From positions 1-47,059 of the forward strand of contig JAFOVD010000004.1 in NCBI GenBank assembly GCA_017392525.1: a stretch of DNA of 47,059 bases. The letters are read 5' to 3'. The stretch comes from Lachnospiraceae bacterium (lineage in GTDB: Bacteria > Bacillota > Clostridia > Lachnospirales > Lachnospiraceae). Made by a program: the position numbers and the translations under genes. A model generated the notes under the pieces. That model worked only from the letters and a program-made list of their open reading frames with translations, was not told the origin of the DNA and made no database searches. The stretch's first letter is position 1; every line of letters starts with the position of its first letter. Shown here piece by piece: positions 18,691 through 28,548 of the stretch.

Positions 18691-18738
18691 CAATCAACTG
18701 CCACAACAACCAACTACCAAGCAATCAACTGCCACAAC
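18691..18738. repeat. Direct 17-bp repeats upstream of the AI-2E gene
   Basis: CAATCAACTGCCACAAC occurs exactly at 18691-18707 and 18722-18738, a 31-base period. A degenerate third core (CTGCCATAATAACTA) lies at about 18673-18687. The array is within the likely promoter region of the gene starting at 18650. Confidence 0.8.
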
Positions 18739-18790
18739 TATCTAAGTATTTTCACACCATATTCAGTATAGGTCACCCTATAATGGCATG

Positions 18791-20239
18791 TCAATTTCCA
18801 TCGCTTTTTGTTTTTGATTCCACTTCCAACTTCTTTTGGTTTTGATTCCATTTCCACAACATCACTAGGAAGATTGCGCCACGCATCATCAAATCAATGC
18901 ACATGGCAATCCACACACCCTTCAGTCCGATTCTAACAGCCAAAAATGCGGCAATCGGTATACGAATCAACCACATGGTGCAGAGATTCACAAGACTTGG
19001 TTTCAACGTATTACCGGTTCCTCTAAACACGCCACCTGCAACAATTGCTGCACCGAATAGCGGTTCGGCAAGGGCTTCTATTCTTAAACAGGCCACACCT
19101 AACTGCTGCACCTCTTTTACCGGAGTCAAAATCTGCATCATCCATGGCGCAAGGGCATATAACAAAATTCCTGTACCTGCCATAACAAGTATTCCCAAAC
19201 CAACTACAAGACAGCCAAACCTGCCGGCAAGCCGCTTTCTGTTTGCTCCGACACTCTGCCCCACCAGTGTTGTGCCGGCAACAGAGATTCCAAATCCAGG
19301 CATATAACAGAAACTCTCTGCTGTAATGGCAAACGAATTTGCTGACAATGCAACTGCCCCCAGGGGAGAAACTATTCTGGTAATCATCACCTGAGCAGAC
19401 CCAAGAATAATCTCCTCAATTGCTACCGGGTAGGCAATCTTAATCGCCTTTTTCAAGTGCTTCACATAAGAGCCACCTGATATCAACCGATCGGAGGCAC
19501 GATACTTTAACTTATCCACACGTTTGTAGATAATATAGAGCATAGCCAACGTTCCCACCGTTTCCGCACACATAGTACCCAGAGATGCACCCACAACGTC
19601 AAGATTTGCACCATACATCTGAAATCTATATCCGAAAAATGTTACCGTCCTGGTTGGGAAAATCAGAATATAGTTAAATAAAACATCTAATCCGCAGATA
19701 ACAATACTGATTACGGAACTTAGTTTCACCATTCCGCTGGATTGCAGCATTCCAGAACTGAGGAATTCTGTCATCAGAATCGGTAAAGCCACTATATAGA
19801 CAAAGAGGTAACGAGAGGCATCTCTTGCAATATCTTCTGTTCCACCAAGCCAATAAGGCAGATGACGATAGATCAATAGTCCAAGTAGCAAAATCAAACC
19901 TGAAAAAAGAAGACCGGTAATGAATCCATGCTTCATAATTCTTCTGGCCTCACGGTCCTCTTCCGCTCCAATTTTATGTGCCACCTGCACTTGAAATCCA
20001 ATAGCCAGTGCAGATAATACTCCCCCTGTCAGCCATAGTGTCGTCGACATCAATCCAATGGCCGCAGATTTATATGTTCCCAGCTGTCCTACCATGGCAG
20101 CATCAATGTATTGCATCACTACCGATGTCAACTGTGCCAAGATAGCAGGAAAAGCCAGAGACAGCACAAGCTGTATCTGGCTATTTAAAGGCATTTCCTC
20201 TCCTTTTCTCACTTTTTCCAGTAATACCTGTTCATTCAT
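18791..20239 (-). CDS. MATE-family efflux transporter
   Basis: This 482-residue membrane protein has about twelve helices and the duplicated MATE architecture. Typical blocks are YIDAAMVGQLG near residue 45 and AGTTLVGQSVGANR in the second half. MATE proteins export cationic or amphiphilic compounds with Na+ or H+ entry. The start codon overlaps the stop of the MalY-type gene by one base (TAATG), so both are coupled. It is the last gene of the DUF3737 operon, which has a CIRCE-like promoter site. The exported compound is unknown. Confidence 0.93.
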   Translation of the reverse strand: MNEQVLLEKVRKGEEMPLNSQIQLVLSLAFPAILAQLTSVVMQYIDAAMVGQLGTYKSAAIGLMSTTLWLTGGVLSALAIGFQVQVAHKIGAEEDREARRIMKHGFITGLLFSGLILLLGLLIYRHLPYWLGGTEDIARDASRYLFVYIVALPILMTEFLSSGMLQSSGMVKLSSVISIVICGLDVLFNYILIFPTRTVTFFGYRFQMYGANLDVVGASLGTMCAETVGTLAMLYIIYKRVDKLKYRASDRLISGGSYVKHLKKAIKIAYPVAIEEIILGSAQVMITRIVSPLGAVALSANSFAITAESFCYMPGFGISVAGTTLVGQSVGANRKRLAGRFGCLVVGLGILVMAGTGILLYALAPWMMQILTPVKEVQQLGVACLRIEALAEPLFGAAIVAGGVFRGTGNTLKPSLVNLCTMWLIRIPIAAFLAVRIGLKGVWIAMCIDLMMRGAIFLVMLWKWNQNQKKLEVESKTKSDGN

Positions 20240-21420
20240 TAATGATTCACTTTCTCCTGATATTTTCGTATACCATCCTTCAGGCGATTCATCCCATCAA
20301 CGACATTGCAACGGGCTGTCGCAATATTAATTCTCAAGAATTTATTTCCATTTCCACCATAGACATCACCGCCGGTAACCCAAAGTCCCGTCTCTTTTCG
20401 AATAAACTTTGCAAGCTCGCGTCCGTCCTCTGCAACCTTCGATATATCCACCCACAGAAGATAAGTTGCATTCGCCGGAATTAAATGCACCTCCGGAATA
20501 TTTTCTCTAAGGTACGCCGAAACAAACTGGCGGTTTTCATATAGATATTCACGCAACTGTTCTACCCAGTCCCATCCATTTTGAAAAGCACTTATAGCAG
20601 CCTGATATGCAAATGCATTACCCTCTGCCACTTCATCCGTATTCAATCCGCGCCATACCTTGTGATGAATAAATCGATTTTCCGCATACACCGCAGATGT
20701 CTGAATTCCGGCAATATTAAAGGTTTTGCTCGGCGAAAGACAGGTCACAGAATTCATTCTCGCATGCTCCGACACACTTGCAAATGGAGTATAGGATTCT
20801 CCGGGATTAACCAGGTCACAATGCAATTCATCGGAAATAACTACTACACCATTCTCCCATGCCAGTTCACCAATCTTGAAAAGGTCCTCTTCCTCCCAGA
20901 TATGCCCAATAGGGTTATGGGGATTGCATAATATCATAAGGGTAGTCTGCGGATCTTCCATCTTTCTCTTAAGGTCAGAAAAATCCACATGGTAAGTACC
21001 ATTTTCATATATCATAGGGCTCTCCAGTACTTTTCGCCCATTATTTAAAATAGAATTATAAAAAATATTATAGACCGGTGTCATAAGAAGAACATTTTCT
21101 GCCACGTTGGTAAGGCTTCGAACCATACTGGAAATAGCAGGCACCGCACCGGTTGCAAATATCAATCGTGTCTTCTTCATCTGGAAATCATGATGATTCT
21201 TCCACCAGTTTACATATGCTTCAGCCCATTCCTCCGGCTCAATTGTATAGCCATAAGTCTTGTGAGAAGCTCTATTTTGAATAGCCTCTGAAACCTCCGG
21301 AAAGGTTTCAAAATCCATATCTGCCACCCACATTGGGAGTTCCCCCGGCTTAATATCCCACTTTAAGGAATCTACATATTTCTCCGTTCTGTCTACCTTT
21401 TTATCAAAATCATACTTCAT
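20239..21420 (-). CDS. MalY/PatB-family PLP-dependent C-S lyase/aminotransferase
   Basis: This 393-residue fold-type I PLP enzyme is close to MalY/PatB cystathionine beta-lyases. The N-terminus (DRTEKYVDSLKWD, ELPMWVADMDF) is characteristic. The PLP-binding lysine is in SPSKTFNIAG, the NPHNP motif is at about residue 170 (CNPHNPIG), and RINIA near the end carries the carboxylate-binding Arg. It probably cleaves cystathionine or other cysteine conjugates. It is coupled by one-base overlaps to DUF3737 upstream (TGATG) and MATE downstream. Confidence 0.92.
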   Translation of the reverse strand: MKYDFDKKVDRTEKYVDSLKWDIKPGELPMWVADMDFETFPEVSEAIQNRASHKTYGYTIEPEEWAEAYVNWWKNHHDFQMKKTRLIFATGAVPAISSMVRSLTNVAENVLLMTPVYNIFYNSILNNGRKVLESPMIYENGTYHVDFSDLKRKMEDPQTTLMILCNPHNPIGHIWEEEDLFKIGELAWENGVVVISDELHCDLVNPGESYTPFASVSEHARMNSVTCLSPSKTFNIAGIQTSAVYAENRFIHHKVWRGLNTDEVAEGNAFAYQAAISAFQNGWDWVEQLREYLYENRQFVSAYLRENIPEVHLIPANATYLLWVDISKVAEDGRELAKFIRKETGLWVTGGDVYGGNGNKFLRINIATARCNVVDGMNRLKDGIRKYQEKVNH

Positions 21421-22319
21421 CAGCTATGGTATTCCTCCTCAGAAAAGTCAGCATAATCAATTGTTCTACCAATATTATCGCAAATAATCTCTGTTTTTTC
21501 AGGATTAATTTTATCTTTTTCAAGCATAACGGTTCCTATCTCATCCGCGCGAATCACACCGCTTCCCGGATTCAAAACAGAGTCTAATTTGCCGACAATT
21601 TCAGCATCAATATTCTCACAGAATTCAAACGCAAGTACTGTATTCATCAACTTACAATTTACAAGTTTAAGATTTTCAATATAACAAAATCCCTGAAGGC
21701 TCTCGATTGTACAATTAACCAGCGTCAGATTTTTTGCATTCCATCCCAAATACTCACCGGAAATCGTCGAATCATACACAGTAACATTCTCTGTATTCCA
21801 GAATGCGTCCTTCATCAGAAGTCTGGAGTTATGTATCTCTACATTTTTCGCTCCGTCAAATCCATAGTTGCCAATGATAGTCACATTGTTTAACTTCATA
21901 TTTTCAGAATTCATGGCGATATAATGTCCGTTAATATCGACATTCTCCAATTCTACATCCTTACAGTTCCACAGTGTTTCTTCCGCATTTGGAAATGATA
22001 CGTTGCGAAGCTTCACTCCATGGCACTTTCTAAAATTCTTTGGTGCCACAACAGTTGTATCTTCTACGGTGATATTGTCTGTGTACCAGATTCCGGCACG
22101 TCCCATTTCAAAGATTGTCGAATCTTTCAATACAATATCCTTCGCATACCAAAGTGGGTATTTCCACTTGAACTCCACATGTTCTAATGTAATATCTCTC
22201 GATTCCTTAAGCGGCGATTCTCCGTCCTTAAAAATTGAATTTTTAACAAGCAGATTCTGTCCTCGAAACAGGGCTCTCTCCCCTGTCAAAACCTGTTGAT
22301 CTACTATTTTTTTATTCAT
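21420..22319 (-). CDS. DUF3737 beta-helix protein
   Basis: This 299-residue protein of the DUF3737 family has no signal peptide. It is built of about ten short repeats of the form N-[hydrophobic]-x-[DN]-[ST], e.g. KDIVLKDSTIF, DNITVEDTTVV, KDVELENVDIN, ENLKLVNCKL. That pattern predicts a right-handed parallel beta-helix. I know of no established biochemical role. The ATG at 22319 is chosen because GGAGG lies about ten bases upstream; the earlier ATG at 22337 has none. It leads the operon with MalY and MATE; in my recollection this association recurs in Clostridia. Confidence 0.88.
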   Translation of the reverse strand: MNKKIVDQQVLTGERALFRGQNLLVKNSIFKDGESPLKESRDITLEHVEFKWKYPLWYAKDIVLKDSTIFEMGRAGIWYTDNITVEDTTVVAPKNFRKCHGVKLRNVSFPNAEETLWNCKDVELENVDINGHYIAMNSENMKLNNVTIIGNYGFDGAKNVEIHNSRLLMKDAFWNTENVTVYDSTISGEYLGWNAKNLTLVNCTIESLQGFCYIENLKLVNCKLMNTVLAFEFCENIDAEIVGKLDSVLNPGSGVIRADEIGTVMLEKDKINPEKTEIICDNIGRTIDYADFSEEEYHS

Positions 22320-22343
22320 ATGAATCCAGTCCTCCATCTATAA

Positions 22344-22379
22344 ATTATACAATTAGCACTCTCTGCTTTTAATTGCTAA
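22344..22379 (-). promoter_or_regulatory. CIRCE-like operator and promoter of the DUF3737 operon
   Basis: TTAGCACTC (22353-22361), exactly nine bases, then AATTGCTAA (22371-22379) matches the CIRCE consensus at 16 of 18 positions, with the left arm perfect. A perfect TATAAT (22349-22344) lies three bases beyond it on the minus strand, and a weak -35 (TTAAAA) falls inside the element. Binding of HrcA here would block the promoter. Confidence 0.65.
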
Positions 22380-22452
22380 ATTAATTTTGCGCAATTTAAT
22401 GCAGATATACTATACCACTCCTTCGTACCTTCATCAAATAAAGATTCTATAA

Positions 22453-22484
22453 ACAAAAGGGCAGGTGCCGAAGCACCTACCCTT
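22453..22484 (-). terminator. Terminator of the opp operon
   Basis: A stem of 11 pairs with one internal mismatch (22457-22468 with 22473-22484) has a CGAA-type tetraloop and ends in TTTTGTTT on the minus strand. Confidence 0.85.
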
Positions 22485-22513
22485 ACTAAATTCATATGAA
22501 ACTACGTAATAAA

Positions 22514-24232
22514 TTACTTAGCTGACTTATCAGCATACATGAAGTACTTGTTACCGAATGCTGTAGAGTAAACGCCGGAAACATTAGACTTCTGCATGTA
22601 GACATCATTATAGAAATAGATAGGAATAACTGCATATGTATCCATAAGCATATCCTCTGCCTGATGAAGAAGTTCTGCACGAGCAGCTGTATCTGTTTCT
22701 GCATAAATCTTCTGGATTAATTCATCATATCCAGACCAGTCTGGAGCTGCAGCACTGTCTGTCTTACCAAGCTGTGGATCATTATTTCCTGAAGCAGATG
22801 AGAAGATTTCAAGCATGTTGATAGGATCATCGTAATCAGCTACCCAACCTTCACGAGCGAATGTGAAGTTACCCTGCTTACGCTCATCAAGGAATACGTT
22901 CCAATCTTCTGTTTCAATTGTCATTTCGATACCAACAACACTAAGATCCTGCTGGATACATTCAGCAACCTTCTGGTGTCCATCATTTTCATTTAAGATA
23001 TATGGGATAGAGATTGCTTCGCCGTTTAATGTTGTCTTGTATGTTCCATCACCATTGTCTTCTACTTCACAACCAGCCTTTTCAAGTAATTTGATAGCAT
23101 CTTCAGCCTTAGCTGAGCCTGTTTCATCAGCATCATAGTATGATGATTCGTAAGCTTCGCCGTTACCATCTTCCATTCCTTCAGGAACGAATGAATCAGC
23201 AGCAACCTGTCCTGTCTGACCAACTGTTTCTACGATGTAGTCACGGTCGATAAGAAGAGAGATAGCTTCACGGAATGCGTTAGCCTGATCAGCTGTCATT
23301 CCTGAGAAAAGATCAGAACCTACGTTAAATGCAACATAGTATGTACCTAACTGATCAACAACATGGAATTCATCATTATCTTTTACAGATGCGATTTCAT
23401 CTGTAGGAATACTATCGATGAAGTCAAGATCACCACTGTTGTATGCAGCATATGTTGCTGTATCATCAGCAGAAAGCATGTAGTTAAGCTTTTCAAGCTT
23501 TACATTATCAGCATTGTAGTAGTTGTCGTTCTTTACATATGTCATAGATTCGTTATGCTTCCATTCAGAAAGTGTGAATGCACCGTTAGAAACGAATCCA
23601 GCTTCCTGACACCATGCACCAGGTGTTGTTCCATCAGAATTAGCAGCCTCTACAGCAGCCTGTGGAACTGGCATATAGATAGGGAATGCAAGTAACTGAT
23701 TGAAATATGGACATGGAGCTGTAAGCTTAATTGTTAATGTATAATCATCATCAGCTGTTACAGCCAGTGTTCCATCATCATTTCTTGCAACTACATCGAA
23801 AAGGTATGCATAATCAGATGCTGTTTCCTTTGCAACTGCACGATTCCATGAATAAACAAAATCATTTGCTGTAAGTTCTGAACCATCAGACCACTTAGAC
23901 TCGATCATATGAACAGTGTAAGTTAATCCATCGTCAGAAACTTCTGGCATCTCCTTAGCAAGTGCTGGAGCTAATTCGCCAGATTCATCATAAGTTAATA
24001 AACCTACGAATGAGTTAACTGCAAGAATTGCACCGTCAACTGATGAGTTCAGTGCTGGATCAAGATAATCCGGTTCTGATGCAATATTTACATATAATGT
24101 GCTTGTGTCTGTATTTACAGCAGTAGCACTTTTTGCGCTGTCACTAGAGCTTTTCTTGGAGCCTGAACCACAAGCAGCAAGAGAAACTACCATTGTAGCA
24201 GCTAACAGTAATGATAGTACTTTTTTCTTCAT
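22514..24232 (-). CDS. oppA: Oligopeptide ABC importer, substrate-binding lipoprotein
   Basis: This 572-residue receptor (SBP_bac_5 family) has a lipoprotein signal peptide ending LAACGSG, Cys at about residue 21. A Ser-rich linker follows, then the family opening YVNIASEPDYLDPALNSS and a YTVHMIESKWSDGSELTANDFVYSW block. It captures peptides outside the membrane for OppBCDF. It is the last gene in the operon, 60 bases after oppF, with its own AGGAGGG site. It is very acidic and its codon use suggests high expression. Confidence 0.93.
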   Translation of the reverse strand: MKKKVLSLLLAATMVVSLAACGSGSKKSSSDSAKSATAVNTDTSTLYVNIASEPDYLDPALNSSVDGAILAVNSFVGLLTYDESGELAPALAKEMPEVSDDGLTYTVHMIESKWSDGSELTANDFVYSWNRAVAKETASDYAYLFDVVARNDDGTLAVTADDDYTLTIKLTAPCPYFNQLLAFPIYMPVPQAAVEAANSDGTTPGAWCQEAGFVSNGAFTLSEWKHNESMTYVKNDNYYNADNVKLEKLNYMLSADDTATYAAYNSGDLDFIDSIPTDEIASVKDNDEFHVVDQLGTYYVAFNVGSDLFSGMTADQANAFREAISLLIDRDYIVETVGQTGQVAADSFVPEGMEDGNGEAYESSYYDADETGSAKAEDAIKLLEKAGCEVEDNGDGTYKTTLNGEAISIPYILNENDGHQKVAECIQQDLSVVGIEMTIETEDWNVFLDERKQGNFTFAREGWVADYDDPINMLEIFSSASGNNDPQLGKTDSAAAPDWSGYDELIQKIYAETDTAARAELLHQAEDMLMDTYAVIPIYFYNDVYMQKSNVSGVYSTAFGNKYFMYADKSAK

Positions 24233-24292
24233 AAAAAGACCCTCCTAAAATTTTTATATTCCAATCTCCGCCCTCGCTGGAGTTGAAACCAA

Positions 24293-25339
24293 TTACTTAT
24301 TGTGACAAGCCACAAAATGACCATTTCCACGGTCCTTAAGCTGTGGCATCTCCATAGCACACTGTTCTGTAGCATATTTACATCTAGTACGGAATGGACA
24401 TCCGCTAGGCATATGAAGTGGACTAGGTACGTCACCCTCTAAAACGATACGACTGCTCTTTCTTGCCGTTTCAGGATCCGGAATAGGAACTGCTGAAAGC
24501 AAGCTTAATGTGTATGGGTGCATTGGATTGTTGTTGAGCTCATCCGCATCAGCAATTTCCATCATTCTACCCAGATACATAACTGCAATACGATCTGAAA
24601 TATGATGAACTACCAGGAGGTCGTGTGCAATAAACAGATATGCAACACCAAGTTTCTCCTGTAACTCTTCAAACATGTTAACAACCTGCGCCTGAATAGA
24701 AACATCCAGAGCAGAAACAGCTTCATCACAGACGATGAATTTAGGATCTACCGCAAGTGCTCTTGCAATTCCGATACGCTGTCTCTGTCCACCGGAGAAC
24801 TCGTGTGCATAACGCATCGCATGCTCTGCATTCAATCCAACTAATTCCATAAGAGATAAAATCTTGTCACGTCTCTCGGCCTTGCTGCTGTATAACTTAT
24901 GTACATCCAGTGGTTCACCAATGATATCTTCGACTGTCATTCGAGGATTTAATGATGAATATGGATCCTGGAATACCATCTGCATTTCCTTACGATATGG
25001 AAGCATATCCTTATTGACTTTCTTGCCATAGATTGGTCTGCCTGTAGCATCTACAATCAACTTGTCATTTTCATCATACTGCTCACCGCTATCGAAAAGT
25101 ACTTCGCCATCAAATGTAATCTTACCTGCTGTTGGTTCATATAGACGAAGTAATGTACGACCTACTGTTGTCTTACCACAACCTGATTCACCTACAAGAC
25201 CAAGTGTCTCACCTGGGCGAATCGCAAAGGAAATATCATCTACCGCCTTCAGAGGTACCTTATGTAACCCCTGAGAAACCGGAAAATACTGTTTTAAATG
25301 TGAAACCTCAAGAAGGTTCTTTGTTTCTTTCTCGCTCAT
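24293..25339 (-). CDS. oppF: Oligopeptide ABC importer ATPase OppF
   Basis: This 348-residue ATPase has Walker [10 protein letters not shown], signature [10 protein letters not shown], Walker [15 protein letters not shown] and switch His [14 protein letters not shown]. The C-terminal oligopeptide-transporter extension has conserved cysteines ([16 protein letters not shown]) that can hold an iron-sulfur cluster. It pairs with OppD, encoded five bases upstream. About 25 extra residues ([19 protein letters not shown]) are inserted after the Walker A region, as in many clostridial OppF proteins. Confidence 0.94.
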   Translation of the reverse strand: MSEKETKNLLEVSHLKQYFPVSQGLHKVPLKAVDDISFAIRPGETLGLVGESGCGKTTVGRTLLRLYEPTAGKITFDGEVLFDSGEQYDENDKLIVDATGRPIYGKKVNKDMLPYRKEMQMVFQDPYSSLNPRMTVEDIIGEPLDVHKLYSSKAERRDKILSLMELVGLNAEHAMRYAHEFSGGQRQRIGIARALAVDPKFIVCDEAVSALDVSIQAQVVNMFEELQEKLGVAYLFIAHDLLVVHHISDRIAVMYLGRMMEIADADELNNNPMHPYTLSLLSAVPIPDPETARKSSRIVLEGDVPSPLHMPSGCPFRTRCKYATEQCAMEMPQLKDRGNGHFVACHNK

Positions 25340-25344
25340 TCTTC

Positions 25345-26346
25345 TTAAACCTCCTGTGCTTCAAATGCTTCTTTAATATTCATCCAGCATGCTGCTGTAT
25401 GTCCATCACCAATCTGAATCTCATCCGGCTTCTCTGTAAGGCAGATCTTCATAGCTGCATCACATCGAGGACAGAATGCACATCCTTCCGGCATATTCAG
25501 CAGGTTGATTGGCGTTCCTCCAATTGGAACCAGTTTTTCGTTCATATTGTCATGTCTTGGGATAGAACGAAGTAATCCCTTTGTATATTCGTGAGCCGGA
25601 CGATAGAAGATATCATCTGCTGTACCACGTTCACATACTCGACCGCCATACATAACCATGATTTCATCACACATAGATGCGATAACACCAAGGTCATGAG
25701 TAACCATGATAATTGCCATTCCCAGCTTCTTCTGAAGATCCTGCATAAGTTCCAGAATCTGTGCCTGAATTGTAACGTCAAGAGCTGTTGTAGGCTCATC
25801 TGCAATCAATACATCCGGTTCACAGCAAAGTGCCATAGCAATCATAACACGCTGTCTCATACCACCGGAAAGTTCATGAGGATACTGCTTTACACGGCTC
25901 TCCGGTTCATTTACACCAACCAGAGTAAGCATCTCAATTGCTCTCTTCTTCGCTTCCTCTTTTGTCTTATTTGTATGGAGAAGAACTGCTTCCTCCAACT
26001 GATACCCAACTGTAAATACAGGATTTAATGATGTCATTGGATCCTGGAAGATGATTGAAATCTTCTCTCCACGGAACTTCTGCATCTGCTTTTCACTGTA
26101 GTTTAAGATATTTTCACCGCGGAACTTAACTTCTCCGCCTGTTACTCGACCAGTTTCAGCCAGAATCTGCATAATAGAATATGCAGAAACGGACTTACCG
26201 GATCCGGACTCACCTACAATACCAAGTGTCTTACCCGGTTCCAACTTAAATGAAATACCATTTACGGCCTTAACCTCACCAGCATCTGTAAAGAAGCTAG
26301 TATTGAGATCATTTACTTCTAATAAATATTTGCTTTCTTCACTCAT
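25345..26346 (-). CDS. oppD: Oligopeptide ABC importer ATPase OppD
   Basis: This 333-residue ATPase has Walker A GESGSGKSV, Q-loop FQDPMTSLNPVF, signature LSGGMRQRVM, Walker B VLIADEPTTALDVT and VTHDLGV. The C-terminal cysteine cluster reads GCAFCPRCDAAMKIC. It acts as a heterodimer with OppF on the OppBC channel. Ribosome site GGAGCGA lies seven bases before the ATG. Confidence 0.94.
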   Translation of the reverse strand: MSEESKYLLEVNDLNTSFFTDAGEVKAVNGISFKLEPGKTLGIVGESGSGKSVSAYSIMQILAETGRVTGGEVKFRGENILNYSEKQMQKFRGEKISIIFQDPMTSLNPVFTVGYQLEEAVLLHTNKTKEEAKKRAIEMLTLVGVNEPESRVKQYPHELSGGMRQRVMIAMALCCEPDVLIADEPTTALDVTIQAQILELMQDLQKKLGMAIIMVTHDLGVIASMCDEIMVMYGGRVCERGTADDIFYRPAHEYTKGLLRSIPRHDNMNEKLVPIGGTPINLLNMPEGCAFCPRCDAAMKICLTEKPDEIQIGDGHTAACWMNIKEAFEAQEV

Positions 26347-26357
26347 GACTTCGCTCC

Positions 26358-27449
26358 TTAATTAAGTTTAGAATCAAATGCATCGCGGAGACCATCACCG
26401 AGAAGGTTCAAGGCCAATACGATTAAACAGATGATAACTGCTGGTATAACCAGACGTGATGGATAGGACTGCATTGCACCACGGGCATCATTTGCCAAAC
26501 TTCCGAGAGAAGTAAGTGGTGCGGAAACACCTAAACCAAGGAATGACAGGTATGACTCAGTGAAGATTGCACTAGGTACCTGAAGTGCTGTTGTAATAAT
26601 AATTACAGATAAGCAGTTTGGAAGGATATGACGTCTTAAGATTCGTCCGTCCTTTGTACCGATACATCTTGCAGCAAGTACATATTCACTGTTTTTAATG
26701 GTAAGGATCTGTCCTCGAATAAGTCTTGCCATTGTTACCCAATAGAGCAATCCAAATACGAAGAACATCGAAATCATATTCGGTCCGAGTGCAGCAAGTG
26801 CTGTACCCTTGATTTTACTTGCCAGCACCTCCTTCAATACAACGGAAAGCAGAATGATAATCAACATATCCGGAAGGGAATAGATGATATCAACAATTCT
26901 CATCATAATCATATCTACTTTTCCACCGAAGTAACCGGACACAGAACCATAAATCAAACCGATGATAAGAACCATGATAGCAGCTACAATACCTACGGAA
27001 AGAGAAACTCTTGTACCATAGATTACTCGGATAAAGTAATCACGACCCAGGGAATCTGTTCCGAAAATATGTGGAAATAAAGACTCTCCGGTAGATTCCA
27101 TATATTTCATCTCTGCATTAGAGTACTCAAACATTCCAAGATTTGATGCACTCTTATCACGTACACCATTTACTGTAATCATATCTGAGTAAGAATATGG
27201 AACAAATATTGGGGCAATAATAATAATTGCAATAATCAAAGCTAAAACGACGATAGAACCCATTGCAAGCGGATTCTTCTTCAGACGTCTCATACCATCT
27301 TTGAAGAATGTTGTGGATTCACCCATAACTTCCTGCTGTGCCTTTTCTTCATCTGTAGCTTTTTCAAAATTCTTACTATTAAACTTGGACAAATCTACCT
27401 GTGAGGATAGGATCTGTCTCTTCTTTAATTCTAAATTCTCATTTGACAT
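26358..27449 (-). CDS. oppC: Oligopeptide ABC importer permease OppC
   Basis: This 363-residue permease has a long N-terminal cytoplasmic stretch, then the OppC N-domain (RLKKNPLAMGSIVVLALI). FGTDSLGRDYFIRVIYGTR follows, typical of OppC/DppC. Five further helices include the coupling loop YVLAARCIGTKDGRILRRHI. It forms the channel with OppB. The approximately 50-residue soluble segment after helix 1 is usual for this family. Confidence 0.94.
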   Translation of the reverse strand: MSNENLELKKRQILSSQVDLSKFNSKNFEKATDEEKAQQEVMGESTTFFKDGMRRLKKNPLAMGSIVVLALIIAIIIIAPIFVPYSYSDMITVNGVRDKSASNLGMFEYSNAEMKYMESTGESLFPHIFGTDSLGRDYFIRVIYGTRVSLSVGIVAAIMVLIIGLIYGSVSGYFGGKVDMIMMRIVDIIYSLPDMLIIILLSVVLKEVLASKIKGTALAALGPNMISMFFVFGLLYWVTMARLIRGQILTIKNSEYVLAARCIGTKDGRILRRHILPNCLSVIIITTALQVPSAIFTESYLSFLGLGVSAPLTSLGSLANDARGAMQSYPSRLVIPAVIICLIVLALNLLGDGLRDAFDSKLN

Positions 27450-27473
27450 AACTTAAAATACCTTTCCTCCAGA

Positions 27474-28388
27474 TTAGTTATTAAAGTCAATTCGTGGATC
27501 TGTAAACTTGTAAGCAATATCTGTAAGAAGGTTTGCTACAACCATCAAAATAGCCAAGAAAATCGTTACAGCCATGATTGTTGTGTAATCACGGTTAGTA
27601 ATTGATGTAACGAACGCAGATCCAAGTCCACCGATTGTAAAGATATTCTCTACAACCATAGAACCGGTCAGAATGTAAGCAATCTGTGGTCCTAAATAGG
27701 TGATAACCGGAATAAGAGCATTTCTTAATGCATGAACAAAGATTAACTTCACTCTTGAAACACCCTTTGCCTTTGCTGTTCTAACATAATCCTGATTCAA
27801 AGCATCTAACATACTTGTCTTTGTAAGACGAGTAATATATGCCATTGGATATACACTTAAAGAAATGATTGGCAGAATATAATTCGGATTTGATGAATTA
27901 TATACAGGAATCCATTTCAACTCTAAGCAGAAAAGAAGTAGAAGCAATGTCGCCAATACGAAGGACGGCATCGCAGTTCCTAAAGTTGTAAAAAATACAA
28001 TCAATCGATCCGGCCACTTATTTCTGGTCAATGCTGCAATAGATCCAAGAACAATACCAATAATTGTTGCAAAAATCATAGCGCTGATACCAAGTTTTGC
28101 TGAAACAGCAAACTTAGATGTAATATCCGGCCAAATCTCTCGACCTGACTTCAATGACACTCCCCAATCTCCATGGATTAGATTACCCATGTAGAGAACA
28201 TACTGTGTCGTAACTGGCTTATCCAAATTGTAACGAGACTCTAATTCAGCCTGTACTGCAGGGTCAGTTGCTTTTTCCTTGTTGAATGGTCCTCCAGGGA
28301 TTGCATTCATTGCAAAGAAGGTAATTGCACTGACGATTAAGATTGATACGATTGCCAATAAAACACGTTTTCCAATGTACTTAAGCAA
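27474..28388 (-). CDS. oppB: Oligopeptide ABC importer permease OppB
   Basis: This 304-residue permease (from the chosen start) has six helices and the coupling loop DYVRTAKAKGVSRVKLIFVHAL. The start is uncertain. The TTG at 28388 gives the usual OppB opening LKYIGKRVLLAI, but its ribosome site is weak. An in-frame ATG at 28433 would add 15 residues atypical for the family and has no ribosome site either. First gene of oppBCDFA. Confidence 0.9.
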   Translation of the reverse strand: MLKYIGKRVLLAIVSILIVSAITFFAMNAIPGGPFNKEKATDPAVQAELESRYNLDKPVTTQYVLYMGNLIHGDWGVSLKSGREIWPDITSKFAVSAKLGISAMIFATIIGIVLGSIAALTRNKWPDRLIVFFTTLGTAMPSFVLATLLLLLFCLELKWIPVYNSSNPNYILPIISLSVYPMAYITRLTKTSMLDALNQDYVRTAKAKGVSRVKLIFVHALRNALIPVITYLGPQIAYILTGSMVVENIFTIGGLGSAFVTSITNRDYTTIMAVTIFLAILMVVANLLTDIAYKFTDPRIDFNN

Positions 28389-28548
28389 TTTACTTTCACA
28401 CTCTCTTTCTAGAATACTTGACAATAAATACAACGCATCAATAAATACACATTCTTGCTTGCATGGTCCTCTCTAGCACATCTGTCTTCTGTAAAAAGAC
28501 AAATCAACCATTTTGTCATTCTATAGTGAACAGTTGTCGCTACCACGC

